DNA of 64,000 nucleotides from Loxodes magnus. Taxonomy: Eukaryota > Ciliophora > Karyorelictea > Loxodida > Loxodidae. The position numbers and the translations under genes are program-made. Shown piece after piece: positions 24,907 to 39,135 of this stretch (the stretch's first letter is position 1; every line of letters starts with the position of its first letter). The stretch is from the NCBI GenBank assembly GCA_946699065.1, contig CAMPDV010000018.1, forward strand, positions 620,001 through 684,000, written 5' to 3'. The notes below the pieces were generated by a model, which worked only from the letters and a program-made list of their open reading frames with translations, did not search any database and had not been told where the DNA came from.

Positions 24907-27900
24907 TTTATAAAATAAGAAGTTTAAAGACTTATAAAAAAAGTTTCGATCACTAAATTTAATGTTAGTAAATTAATAAAGAAAGTATATACGTGATTAA
25001 GCACTTTTCTCTTCTCTATCTAAAAAACTATCTATGATTTCAATATTGCAACTTCCCTTCATTATAATATGCATTTTTATATAGTTATAAGTTAATTTGT
25101 CTTATACCTAAAATTTAAATAAAATGCCTTCTTTACTATTCAGAAATTGTGGTTTATAGCTATGGTTAATCTATTTTTAATAGGCAATTTCTGCTTAATT
25201 TATTAAAGTTTGTCTTCATATATGAGAAGAATATGATAAATAAACTAAGCACTTATTTATTAATATAATTTTTGCTTCGTAAACTTATTAAGTATTTTGC
25301 TATTTGTTATTACCTATCAAACAGGATTCTTTTATATTTTAAAACGGTATTTATTGCAAAAAAGCTTAGAGCAACAAAAATGATAAAGAGATATTATTTT
25401 TTAGATTTCTTCTGAGTAATTTGTCTTAATAGTTAATAATAATTCCTATTTTTAGCTTAAACACTAAATTTATGGTTTTATTAATTTGATAGTCATACTT
25501 AATTAAAATAGGTAAATTTTATCATTTTGCCTTCTTAATAGCTAATAAATTTAATAATTTGAAGCAAAAATTAGAAATAAAGTTATAGAAAGATATACAT
25601 AATAGTATCTTTTCTATATTTCTCTATCTTTTATAACTAAATTAGCTTCATAGACTTTAAATAATACTGTAGATTCCTTTCTCATTAAAGCTATTTAGGT
25701 AGTGATAGTTATATAACTTCTCTTTAGTGGCTAATAGTTTACTACTATTTACTATAATTATAGGCTTTTTATTCTTCTCTATATTTTATAATCACTTGAG
25801 ATATTATAAAGAAAAATAGATTTTAACTTATCTACTTTTAGAATTTTAAACTTATGAAAAATGAAGATCAATATTTAGCTTAATAATATGATGTAATTTG
25901 CTGTTCTTACTATAAAAAATGAATTAGACATAAGGACTAAATAATTCAATTTAGCAAGAGGGTGCAACTTCACATTAATTAATTATTTATTGAGATATTA
26001 AAATAGGAGAATTGAAGATTGATCAGCAGTAATTGCTAAAAGCATAGATAAACCTATTAAATTATAAAAATAAATTTAGCCTGGTAAATTTATATAATCT
26101 AACTTATAAAAAAGATGATAGTTCTAGCATTTAAAACAAAAGAAAATAAACTATTTTGTAATATTAATTTAAATTTTAAAATAAAGTTGATGTTCAATAA
26201 AAGATTGAAGCTTAAACTCAAGAAACTTGTAACTGAAAGTTTGGTATGGCTTTGTGATATATAAAACAATAACAATTTATAATAACTTAAAAAACTTAAT
26301 TATGCATATATTGTAATAATTAGCTAGAATCTTAAGATTTAAAATTCTTTATTAATTTTAGTAGCTGATATACAAATTAAAAGTTGGAATCATATGTCTA
26401 CCAAAAATAATAATATATGCTTAATTTAAACTAATTTCGATTATATAAGCTGAAGAAGTATTAATTAAGCAATAGATTTATACGAATCATTAAGTCCTAT
26501 TGCTCTTATTTTCATCTTACTAAATTTTGTTTTTTATAGCATACGAAAGCAAATTTTTAAAAGGCAATGGATACTTAAAATCTAATTAATATAAAAACTA
26601 ATATCCTATATACGTAAAAACAAATGAAGATAAGTAACAAGCAAACAAGTAGTTATAGAGTAGCTCCAACTTAAAATGAAATTACTATTCTGAACAATTA
26701 AAAATTTAACTTCAAAAATTAATTAAATATCATAAAATTATGCCATAGAAATCATTTAATTATATAATGAGCATTCAATATCTTTAGAATGAGTTAAATC
26801 AATAGAGATAAATTAAAAACCTAAATATAATCCTTTAAATTCTTTAAATATTAAATCAGATAAAAGAACTAAGCAAAATATGCAGGGATAAATAACATTA
26901 TTTATCTAATGTAATGCTATCAAAACAAATGAACATTTTATTGCAATCATATTTTGATAAAATTAAAAAAAGCTTAAGTAGCAATAAAGATGCAAAATAC
27001 TTTCGTTTATGTGGGAATACTATAAATTAAATTAAATACTTTATTACTTTTTTCTTGCTTATTTATTTCAGTATTATATAGTTAAGAAAAATAATTAACA
27101 AATAAAGAATTTTGGTGACTAAATCAAGAGTTTTAAATGTTCAATTGTTTATTTAATTTATGAAAGCATATACGAAGAAGAAATAGCATAGCATTGCTTT
27201 ATGAGTTTTAAGATCTTATAAAATATGAGGATAGCTGATATCTTATATGCTAAGAAAAATGTTTAAAATATAGAAAATCTCCTTACTATTTAGTGTAAGA
27301 TTAATTGGCTTTACAATTAAGAAAAACAATTGAATGCAAACTTAATAATTTGAGGCTTAAATAGGATTAGATATTTTTATTAAAAGAATGTAATGTAAGA
27401 ATCTTATACTTATACTTAACTTTAGAATATAACTTTTCATATTAAGCTCAAATAAATTATTTAGCATGCTTATTCTACTATTTATTACTTATCAAATCGC
27501 TAGTTATGAGAATATAAATGTATCTTATGAGGGTAAATTGAGCAAATTGCTAAAAAATTAGGTTTAAATTAAAAGGAACTAGGAAATATATCTTATAAAC
27601 TAAATAGCCTATTAAATAATTTTTTAAGTTTAAAGCTTTATTGTAAAATATTTATGCTATAGATTCAAAAAAATGTTCAAACTAAGAAAGTTTAATGATT
27701 TAGTTAAATCTAAAAATTAGATAAAGCGAAGGTTGATTTAATATTAGTAATTATTTGATTTTGATAAAATAAAAGAAGATTAATTAGCATTAAGTAAGAT
27801 ATAACAATTCTAGAAAGATTAACGTAGCCTTAATAATAAAGCTTGCTTTATAAAGATAGCTTTAATAGATAATTATTATATCTCTATTTATATTAAATTA

Positions 27901-29074
27901 ATAAAATAAACCATAAGAATATTTTATTTTCATGCTTTTTTAATATGCTTAAATGCATATATATAGTAAAATTTATAATACAAGGAAGTTTATAAAAAAC
28001 TTGATAAACTAATAAATGAAATAGTTAATAAGCTAATATGAAATACTAAAAGGATTTGAAAAGCAGAATATTAGATTATAAAAATTTTTAACTTCTGCTA
28101 ATTAGACTGTAAGCTATATTTATTGATGTATATGCTCAGATCTTTATAGAGGATAAATACAGTATTAGGAGATTTAAAAATTAAAGTTGTTTATAAAATA
28201 AAATTTATTTCTATTTCTGAAAAAATGATTAAAGAAAGTATTAATTCAATGAATTTATAAAGAAGGAAGATAAAATAAATTGTTTTAATAACTTTCAACC
28301 AAATAAATAATTTGTTGAAAAAGTAGTTAAAAGGAGTTTTTCATTAACAACTATATCTTTAAAATTAGAATTTTATTAAGTTGAAGAGTATATAATAGAT
28401 AACAAATTTTATTGAATTAAATTAATTGAACTTTTACACTCTACTTCTATATTTTTAGAAAATAGAATTATATCAAAGATTTGAAACCAGAGTTAAACTA
28501 TAATCTTCTTTAGAAGTTATTAGCCTTTATTTTTAATAAATACTTATAAATTTTTTAAATTATCATTAATAATTAACTTAAAATCTCCATTAAGCATATT
28601 ATACTCCTTGAAAAACCTTCTAAGGTTTAATAATTTAAATAAAACTATTTTAAAAAGTGTAAAATATACAAAAAAGATTTTTACATTTTATAATATATTC
28701 TCACTTTTAGAACTTTCCTTTCATAAGTATGAAAAATCTTGATAAAAGCTTAAAATTATAAGAATGCTAGAATAAAGAAAAGAGAATTTATATATTTTCT
28801 ATTTTATTTTATTATCTAATATAGTTTTTATTAAGAATATCTCTTTACAAAATTAGGAAATACAAAAGCTTAATCAAATGTAATAGTTATTACTTAAATC
28901 ATTTTACTTTTAAAAATAATAATTCATTATACCAAATTTATATCTATCCAAATAGTCTAATATTTTAGCAATTTACATTATTTTTATTTATTCTATGCAA
29001 TAAAACAACTAAATAGTCGAATTTATTGTTGCTACTTTCTGAAGGTTTTATAAAATTATAAAGGGTATATTCTA

Positions 29075-29876
29075 AAGAACTACAAATAATAATTAAGTAG
29101 AAATAGCTCTAAGAAAGAACTACAAATAATAATTAAGTAGAAATAGCTCTAAGAAAGAACTACAAATAATAATTAAGTAGAAATAGCTCTAAGAAAGAAC
29201 TACAAATAATAATTAAGTAGAAATAGCTCTAAGAAAGAACTACAAATAATAATTAAGTAGAAATACCTCTAAGAAAGAACTACAAATAATAATTAAGTAG
29301 AAATACCTCTAAGAAAGAACTACAAATAATAATTAAGTAGAAATACCTCTAAGAAAGAACTACAAATAATAATTAAGTAGAAATACCTCTAAGAAAGAAC
29401 TACAAATAATAATTAAGTAGAAATAGCTCTAAGAAAGAACTACAAATAATAATTAAGTAGAAATAGCTCTAAGAAAGAACTACAAATAATAATTAAGTAG
29501 AAATACCTCTAAGAAAGAACTACAAATAATAATTAAGTAGAAATAGCTCTAAGAAAGAACTACAAATAATAATTAAGTAGAAATACCTCTAAGAAAGAAC
29601 TACAAATAATAATTAAGTAGAAATACCTCTAAGAAAGAACTACAAATAATAATTAAGTAGAAATACCTCTAAGAAAGAACTACAAATAATAATTAAGTAG
29701 AAATACCTCTAAGAAAGAACTACAAATAATAATTAAGTAGAAATACCTCTAAGAAAGAACTACAAATAATAATTAAGTAGAAATACCTCTAAGAAAGAAC
29801 TACAAATAATAATTAAGTAGAAATACCTCTAAGAAAGAACTACAAATAATAATTAAGTAGAAATACCTCTAAGAAA
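29075..29876. repeat. 40-bp minisatellite, about 20 copies
   Basis: A head-to-tail array with an exact 40-bp period: 19 full units starting at 29101, a partial unit before and a partial after. Units are identical except for the sixth base, G or C. In order from 29101 the variants run GGGGCCCCGGCGCCCCCCCC, showing block-wise duplication or homogenisation. The unit contains no TGA in any plus-strand frame, so it would be translatable in all three frames, but 40 is not a multiple of three and the flanks do not look coding. No spacers, so not CRISPR. Confidence 0.98.
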
Positions 29877-30560
29877 AAATTAAAAACTAAAACTTATATT
29901 TTAGTAAATTATTTTATATCTCTTTGACAAAATGTTTAAATTTGTCTAAGTTTTTATTAAATAATAAATATAAAACTGCTTATGGTTTATCAATTTCATT
30001 ATAATATTTAGAAGTTAAAATTAAATATTACATTAGAGCATAATAAGGAGAAACTAGATGATTTGATTACTAAATATGTATTAATTTAATTCCTTTTTAG
30101 ATAAATTATTATAAAATTTTAATTAAGTTATAGCTTACTTTCAAAATTTTATTTCTGCCTTATGATTTACATTTTTAATTATTTAATCTTTATTTGGAAT
30201 ATGGCTATAATTGATTGCCTGATTACTTTATAATTCCTTCAAGAAATTATCCATACCTTGTATGGAGTAAATAACTTAAAACATTAGTATATATTTATAA
30301 ATAAAAAAGTGTAATATACTAAAAGTATTTTAAATTTAGATATTAACTACATATTAACCTATTAAAGATAATTAGAATAAATCCTTATATAAAGAGCATA
30401 ATTATATGATTAAATTAAATTAAATTGTAAACAAATATTATCTTTTATAATCTAAGAAGCATTCCTTTTAGTTATTCTTTATATGTATAATACTTTATTT
30501 AATTTAAACTAAATGGCTCGATTAAAGAAATCCAGGTTTTATTCTAAGTAAAGGGTCTTT

Positions 30561-30580
30561 ATTTTATTTTATTTTATTTT
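30561..30580. repeat. ATTTT pentanucleotide repeat
   Basis: Four perfect ATTTT units in the AT-rich stretch; a simple-sequence repeat with no inferred function. Confidence 0.9.
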
Positions 30581-33500
30581 ATACTAATTAATTTTAAATA
30601 AAAATGAGGTATGTAATTTTATTTATTTAATATAATATTAAAAGGTAATTTATCTCAAGCATTAAGAAAATTTCACTTAAATGAAATTCTTTTGGATTTT
30701 AAATTTTATTTCAGTAAAACACTTTTTTTCATTTAAGAATCTTTTATTCTTCTAAGACTTTCAGATATATCAAACTTTAATTTATACGTGTTAGAAAATT
30801 GTTTCTTATGAAAAAAAGCAAAATTCAATATAAGGGAGATTAAGGAAGTGAAAATAAGAATTTATATGAAATTATAATCTTCTTCTACAACAGATCTTAA
30901 ATAAGCATATTAATGAATAGACTATTATTATGTTTTCCTTATTAAAGTAATTAAAAGGTCTATTATTTTAATATATCACTAATATTATATTTATTACTTT
31001 AATAGATACTAACTTTATACAAACTTTAAAGAGAATAAAATATTTAAAGTTTTAGCTTAAATTTTGGAAATATTCAATTTATGCAAAAGAAACAAAATAA
31101 AAATAAGTTTTAAATATTTCTATATGTATTTTAATTATATAAGGAATTTTTTATGTTTTTAGGATATTTATACACCTTTTAATATGTTTTAAACTATCAG
31201 TAAGAAAAATAATATTAAAGTAAAGTTAGTAATCTAAGATAAAATATATTATCATTTAAATAGCAGTTTTGTCAGATATCTATTAGAACTATCAGAAGCT
31301 CTAAAAGCTTTTCTTCATTTATGTCAATTTTAGAAGCTTGCAACAATTAAAAAAGATTATATTATATAATCTAATTAATTGAAACTATTTAATAATAAGA
31401 ATAATATCTTTAAGATCCCTTATAACTGATTAATTAATATAGTTAGGAAAAATTAGACATATAAAAATTTAAATATTGATAATATTAAATTACATTAGCA
31501 AAATAATTAATTTATTAAATTAACTAAAATTAGCAATCATCAGAAATAAACTTTATCCAATTTTTAATATAATGAACTTATTTTATTATAATTCAAATTG
31601 ATAAATAAAAATTGCATTGATAAGATAAATTTATAAGTAATTTATGAAGATTTAATTTTAAATTTTGTTTTCTTGATTCCTTTTCTTAAGTAATTTCATT
31701 TTGAAAAATTATTTAAGAGAATTATCGGTTAATTTCTTTTCTATTTATCCAAAAAATGCTGCTTTTATTTTTTAGCTTTGCTTACATTAGATGAAGCATA
31801 TTTTTTCTTAATCATAAGGTGAATATTCGGAACATTTCCTTTGCTTAATCTTTTAATAATCTAAATGTAGTTATTTTCAGTATAAATTATCAATTTAACT
31901 TTAAAATAACTAATTAAAGTGGTAAGTATGAGAAATTAATCTAAAAATTGTATTAATATCACTAATTGCAAATATGTGTCTGAGTAACTCTTTCAGATAA
32001 AGCTATTTAATTTCATCAAGCAAATAAAAGATATTTCAATCTAAAATTTTTTAGAATAAATCTAAATTCTCGATATCAGTAATAGTTCTAAGTTTTAAAA
32101 GATATCTGTGAAAAATATATAAGCAAATCATAGAACTAATAATTTTGCTTGAAAAAGAACTTTTCTGGTTTATATTAATATGATGATTGAATGCTTTAAC
32201 TTATAGTAACTATTCTTCTATTAAATTTCTAAAATGCAGCTAATTTAAATATAAATTATTTCTTAACTTTTTATAATTTAATTTGGAGTTACAAAAGCTT
32301 CAATGAATTTACTATGAATAAAATTTTAGCAAATGGCTTTTTCAACTCTTATAAATATAAAATGTATAAGTATATATTATAATTTTTATTATGTTTTAAG
32401 ATTGATTAAACTAAATTTTAGTTAGCCTTGTGTGATTTATTATTAAATCAACTTTTAATTCTTGCTAAATAAAACAATTAATTATATCTATATTTTTATT
32501 TAATTATTTGAAATGCTTATTTTTACAAACAATTAAGACTCATTACATCAAAAGGATATACCAAAATTAAAAAATTTAAATACTTCTAATTCTTGGAATG
32601 ATAATAAAACTGAGATTTTTAAATTTCATAAATATTATTTTTTTATCTCAGAAAAACTACAAATTTATAATAATTTTTATCTTAAATTTCTATTTTTATA
32701 ATATTGATATTTCAATTACTTAATTACTTGAGTTTTCTAAATTTTAAATATTTTTTAATTAAATATATTTCCAAATTATTTTAATTCTACCACCAGGTTC
32801 CCATTAAAAAAGTTAAACATTTTGATAATATATTGAGCTGATATAGTTTAATAATGAATGTATTAATCTTAAAATAACTAAATTTTATATTATGAAAGCA
32901 TAATATATTCTTATTTCTTTCCTAAGCCTATCTAGTGATTTCTTAAAGTATCTTTATTGATAAGCAATTTTAAAAGTTAACTAAAATTTCTTTAACCTTT
33001 ATTTAAAACTATTAAAAGCATAACTTATAAAATATCCTAGCTAAATACATTTATGCTAAGCTTTAAAGCGTGTAATTGCTAGATATTTTAGTTCGACATA
33101 ACTAAAACTTATAAATCAAGTACATTTAATATTACTTGAGTTTTGTCTTAATATCTCACATTAAAATATAAGCCTTCTAATTAACTACTTCAACATAAAA
33201 TAATAGAAAACTAGTTAAATAAAACATAATAATAATTGATTAAGCACTACTTTATATAAATTAACTTAACATTAAATAGTTAAGCATTATATTATTTAGA
33301 AAAGCTATTATAACCATATTATAACTAATTTTCCTTGATGTTGTAAAGTTAATACATTTCTTAACTATTTATAAAATTAAGAGCTATGAAGAAGCAAAAT
33401 TATTTTAAGAGAGTTTTTCTAATTATTGAAATAAATTAAGCTATGAAAATAATAAAGAAATGCTATTCTTATAATAAATTCATACTATTACTCATAAAAT

Positions 33501-36351
33501 AAAAAAAGAAAATAGGTTAAGCAAAATTATTTAATTCTTATTGCTATCTTAATAAATTTAATGAATTTAACGAAAGCTCTAAAAAGCTTTTGTCTATAAG
33601 TAAGTATTTAAATAAGCAATATTTATTTAGTTAATAAATCTTAATAACAAAATTTAGATAATGCTTGATAAATTAAAATTAACTAAAGACTGGGAATATA
33701 AAACTATAAGTAAATAGTTATAAGTTAATTAATATTAATATTTATCAATGCTTTAAGTATATATCTACAAATTTTTAGAATCTAATTAATACTATTTTTG
33801 CTTTGGAAAATATTAATTTATTGATTGTAAATTTCTTCTATTTAAATTTAAAAGTAATTATAAAACAATTTTTAAATTATATTTTCTACAAGCTTCTATC
33901 AATTCGAAATTGGCTAACTCAACATTATTTCAATTTGAGAATTGAAAATTTTAAATTAACGAAAGTAAAGCTGGCTTAAATGACTTGGTATTTGAGCATT
34001 ATTGGTTATCATATCGATTTTTAAAATTAAAAGAACAAATAAAGTTATTTCTTTGCTTAATATAAAATAAATTAACTTTATAAAAACTCTAGTGAATTAT
34101 ATTCAAGGGAATTATTTTAAATGCTTAATTCTAAAACTAAGTAATCTATATTCAATCAAATTATCTGATGCTTTATCTATAGAAGTAAAAACCATAAAAT
34201 TAAAATAATTTTTAATTAAGTAATCTCTATATCTATCATCAAGTAAAATGTAATCTAATTTTTGAAATAGAGTTAAAAAATAAATCCAGTCAATTGTTTG
34301 ATATTTATAAATTAAATAAATTATAAATCTAAAGGCATAAGACTTAATTTCACTAAAGTAATTATATATGAATCTAAACACTTCGTATTTAGATGTTTGT
34401 TTAGTAGTAATTTATTATATTAAGATAGATAATTCTAAATCATTCAGTATTGAAATTCTTAAAAGATTTATTGACTTTAAAAGTAAATTAGATTTATTTG
34501 CTTATGCTTTAGTAGTTTAAATTTAAGTTAATTTTAATTATTCTTAATTTCTCTTCTTAATTTAAATTTATTCCTAACTGAAAATTATAAATGATAAAGT
34601 ATCGCTTTTATTTAAAAATTACTTAACATACTTAAATAAAGTTAGCTACTTTGCTAGCTTAGATATAATTGATTAGTTTTGTTATAAAGAAAAATATTAA
34701 TTTTATTTAATTAAATTTTGCAATTAGCAAATAATAAGAATGCTAATGAAAGTCTATGAATTGCAAATAATATGCTTATCGCGCTATATTTTAGTCAACA
34801 TCAAAAAAGTTTGAAATAAATTATTAAAGTCTATTATTTTCTTAGTTTAAGATATTTAAGAGAACTAGTTTAGTTCCTTTTTAACTTAATTAATTAATTT
34901 AATGCTAATTAAAATTTTTTATCTTAGCTCAAGTTTTAAAAGCTGGCTGTAATATAATAGTAAAATTTTGGAAATGAATTAAGAGGAAAGAATCTAATAC
35001 TGATAATGTGATAATCAAATAATTTTATAAATAATCCTCTAAAGAGTAAGGAACTAATATTTAAATAGAAGTTATCTGTCTTAAAGAAGCTAGAGCATTG
35101 GAATTAGATCTTATTATTCAAACATTATCCTGAATTGATAATCTTGGTGATGAAGTCTATAGCAAAAAAATTGCTTGATTTCTTGCATAGTATCAAAGAA
35201 ATATCCTGATAGATAGATATTGGAAAACTCTGAATATGGCATAGGATTAACAGCATTCGCAATAATAATATAATGTATGGAATTATCTATAGTAATAATA
35301 CATTTTTGGACATTAGTTTTAATATAAAAATAGATTATTTGAGATTGGCTATTATAAAGATTACTTATGCCAATGAACATTATTTTAAGATGCAGAATTA
35401 TTTTTTGGATGACTTATGAACTAATGAGTTTTAGCCAATAATTGGAAGTAATCTTATATATATGTAATTAGAATGAAATTATGGAAAATATTAGCACAAT
35501 AAATTCCTTTGCAGGTACAGAGAATTCAGCAAAATAATAAGAACTTTATATGATTAAAGAGAGGAAATAAGATACGATATAAATTATGTGTAAATAATAA
35601 AGAAATGCTTAGAATAGAATCCAAATGATTGTATTGAAATCTAGTAATTATATGCCTTTTCAAAATTTGTAAAAGTTTTGAATATTGGAATATTTAAATT
35701 TAAATTTAAAATTATAATTATAATTCTTATAAAAGGAGTAAATAAGTATAAAAAGAAAGAAAATCATGGATAAGGCTTATTTTTATTCTGTTCTCTATAA
35801 ATTTGATAAGCTAAATATTAAATAAAGTATAGATAAACGTTTAATTTACTGAAATCATTTTACTTTTAAAATGATTAGTAAAAGTAATTTTTTTATTATT
35901 CCAACAAAAAATTAAAAGCTTTGAAAAATGATTAGATGAATTGAATATAGCATCAAATTTTAGATTTGATAATAAATTGAAAACATAAAATATTAAGTAA
36001 AAATATTTGTTTATTGCTAATTATTTTAATTTTTTGAACGAGGTATTAGTAGAGCCCATATAAAAGAAATTATTAGCATCGGAAAGACATAATCTAGACT
36101 TAGATCTAGCATTCTGATTAATAATACAACATGACTTAGACCACTAAAATTGTATTTAGACAATAAAGCAAGTCAAACTTAAAACTGGCCATTTATTGGA
36201 ATATCTTTATTTAGTTCATAACTGAATTCTTGATAAGTAGAGTTTTTTAAATCCTTTTTATTGTAATGAACTAAAAAGTAATGCTTTATTCAATCAATTA
36301 TTGCTTCCAGACCTAAAATCTATACAAAGGCTCAAATTACATCATTTTTAA

Positions 36352-37269
36352 ATGAATGTATCGTAAAAAAGAGTATCAGATAAAATCTTTCTATACAGTC
36401 CTAGACTGTATGATAAAATAGCATACTTCTATCAGTTTTCTTAAACACACTTATTTTTATTTCCACAAAATTATTAGAAACCAGAAGAAATAGAAGTTAA
36501 TTGGAATGAATTGATACTTCATATATAATAAATTCAAAAAAGAGAATAGAGCTGTGGAAGCATAGGTAAATAGCACATCCCAAAAAATGTGTGATAGGTA
36601 CTCATGTTTAATTTTTATCAAATGCTACTTTCAAAATTTCTGTTCCAAAAGAAAGCAAAAGTCTATCAAGCACTTCCAAAATATTATAAATGAGAGTTAT
36701 TTTGAGGAGATCTTAGCTTTTCAACTCATGATATCATTAACTTAATTGAAAAGTCTAACTTTGAAAATAAACACTTATTACAATCAGCAAAGCTAGCTGA
36801 AATTCTTTTGCTCTATTTTATCGTTTAAAAGGAATCAAAAGTGAAATAGGCATAACTATTAGCAAATAAAGGAAATTTTTAACATACTAAGTTAGCAAAT
36901 CGCACAAAAACATTTCTACTTGCACAGCAACTCTAAAAAGAACCATATATTCCATTTCCTTTTACAATTAACCTTAGTATTCTTAAAGATTAGGCTAGCT
37001 AAATGACTTTAAGACTTTATTATCGTTTTCCTACTTTTATTAATCCATTTTGATAAAACTTACCTGCTTCCTTTATAATTTATGATGTTGATAAATTTAA
37101 TTTATTAGTTTAAGATTATTCTAGATACTTCTATATCAATCTCTATTAACTATTTACTTTTCATTCTTAATACGTCTCTTTATCGCTTTCTTCTTTTCTA
37201 AAAGTAGCAGTAAAAATAATCAAAAAGTTACTTCTAAAGCTTAGTTAGGTATGTATTATAAAGAGTTGA
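36352..37269 (+). CDS. unknown protein, probable 3' part of a gene
   Basis: From ATG 36352 a frame of 305 residues runs to TGA 37267-37269, 61 bases before the next gene. GC rises here compared with the desert upstream, and the translation is more gene-like (KPEEIEVNWNELILH, HDIINLIEKSNFENK, LLQSAKLAEILLLYFIV), with four TGA read as Trp and one TGG. The same frame stays open upstream to about 35940 (SERHNLDLDLAFWLII), so the real start may be earlier, possibly with introns. No family recognised. Other frames are also fairly open, so this call rests on composition and context. Confidence 0.4.
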
Positions 37270-37330
37270 TATATAAAAGATAAATAAAGAGATTGATGGC
37301 TATCTTATTAGTTTGCCTTTAAAAAAAGAA

Positions 37331-38830
37331 ATGTTCTAATTTTAATTTTTGTGCTGTTGTCCTGGATAAAAAAGTTAAAGATATGAATAAAGAATATCAA
37401 GTTCGAGAAGAAGTGGACTTGAAACAAAGACAGATTAGTATCAAGAAAAGTATTAGCCTTAATTTGATTTGAACTCTAAGCAGACTTCTAATAGAAACTC
37501 CAATAAGCAAAGTTCTTTGAATAATAACAGCAGAACTAAGTAATTTTTATCAGGTAATGAAGATATCTAAGATGAAATATTGCTACATACTCCTGAAAGT
37601 ATTACTAGAACTAATAAAAATTTGATAAATTATGGATAGAGCTCTGTCCAATAATAGAATGAATCTATTCTAAGTTAAATTAATTAATATGAAGAAATAG
37701 AAATACCTGAGGAAAATTCTGATGCTAAAGAGGAAGAATTAATTCAATATGCACTTGAAGAAGAATTTAAAGACATTTTTAGTGAGCATTGCTCAAATAG
37801 TGGAAAAAAGCAACATTTAGATAAAGAAAAAAATAGTGAAAAGAAAAATAATAGTCATTCTCTAAAAAACTCTCAAGTACAAAAAATTAAGTAAATTTCT
37901 GGAAAAAATCATAACATTGAGAAATATCTCTAAACCACAAATTAAATTACTTTTATGCATGAAGATTAGAGTAACTAATTTTTTGCAGATTCATCTAATT
38001 AAAAACTATCCCTTGCTGCCAGGTAAGAAATACTTCGAAGTAAGCAAACTGAAAAACATCATAAAAAATTTTAAAAAGAAAACTTGGAGTAGAAGGATTA
38101 ACCTAAACATAGAAGAGATAAAAATATAGTTACTTAGGACCAAAAATTATATTTTACAAGTTCTAACTAATAAGGCAATAAGTAGAAACAAATGAAAAAA
38201 CACAAAACCAAAAACGGATATACATTTTATATAGAGGAAAACAATTAAAAAAACTTATAAAACTAATATATTTTGAATTAATTAGAAGGATTAGAATAAT
38301 AATCAGACAGATTTCAAATAGCATAAAATTAGAATGATAGTAATAGTGTGGAGGAGATCTCCAGTAATTCAAAGCAAAACAAAAGAAAAATAATTGTAAA
38401 CCATTAATATGATATCATTTTTAATATTTTATCTTATATGTTTACTCTATTAGGATGGCTAAAAAAGAGATCATCTATCAATGAGATTGCATATTTATTC
38501 ACTTTTTATATAAAGATAAAGATTTATACTTTTCTTAAGTATAAGTTAATATGTGATTGTTTCAAAATATTAGTTAAATACTTATTTAGATTAAGAAGGG
38601 AAATTTAGATTCTTGCATACAAATATTCTTTTAAGATCTTTATATTTAAAGCATATAAAGAAATCTATTATAAATACAAACTTTAACTTAAGAATATATA
38701 AATTCTATAAATATATCAATTGAATCTAATCTATAAATAGAATTCTAATTACTTATAAATGTAGTTCCTATCTAAAGAAATATAAATAACATTTAATTAT
38801 TCTATTTCTTTTCTCGTCTATCGTAAGTGA
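37331..38830 (+). CDS. unknown protein, disordered N-terminal part
   Basis: 499 codons from ATG 37331 to TGA 38828-38830 with no internal TGA. It starts MFQFQFLCCCPGQKSQ, a Cys cluster that could be palmitoylated. There follow about 330 residues rich in Ser, Asn, Gln, Lys and Glu (NRNSNKQSSLNNNSRTKQ, EEIEIPEENSDAKEEE) of the disordered type. The last 130 residues are hydrophobic and basic (NILSYMFTLLGWLKKRSS, LVKYLFRLRREI). No known domain. The ATG at 37383 is in a different frame and is not the start. The less gene-like C-terminal portion leaves open a hidden intron with an earlier end. Confidence 0.65.
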
Positions 38831-39135
38831 AGCACTTTTATCTTATTTAATGATTAAATTTTAAAAAAATATTTAGAAAGATGTATAGTAATTGATTTAA
38901 AGATTAATAATGTTAAAGCCATTTAAATATAGTCCATTAGTATTTTAAAGCAGTTTAATACATTTATGGTTTAAGAATAGCTTAAATCTATTTAGTTTCT
39001 TATTATTAGGCAGTTCTATTTAATTTAAAGCTTTTGATTTTCTATGATAAACTGTTTGCTTTGAAAAAGTAAGGATAGTTAATTTATTTAAGTGAAAGAA
39101 TATATCATATTTATTAAAAGATGTAGATACCTGCA
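38831..39135. other. short AT-rich spacer
   Basis: 305 bases between two plus-strand genes. Nothing recognised; it probably contains the promoter of the exosome-subunit gene. Confidence 0.4.

Larger units (their letters stand above)
24907..36351. other. long, extremely AT-rich stretch without a supported gene
   Basis: More than 11 kb with very low GC, dominated by runs of A and T. In the part I counted (25860-26260) TGA occurs in all three plus frames at about the chance rate, arguing against coding. It holds the 40-bp tandem array (29075-29876) and short simple repeats such as ATTTT x4 at 30561-30580. Two stretches may be coding: plus strand about 34083-34540 (EILKRFIDFKSKLDLFAYAL) and minus strand 35114-35380, whose seven Gln codons are all CAA, unlike the rest of the window. 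I could not decide either. Confidence 0.45.

Noticed and set aside
29075-29876. CRISPR array or protein repeat
   Set aside because: The units are contiguous with no spacers, and the 40-bp period breaks frame with non-coding flanks on both sides.
34112-34381. Minus-strand ORF of 89 codons lacking TAA/TAG
   Set aside because: It begins with GTG, is low-complexity, and the opposite strand reads equally well; undecidable, so not annotated as a gene.
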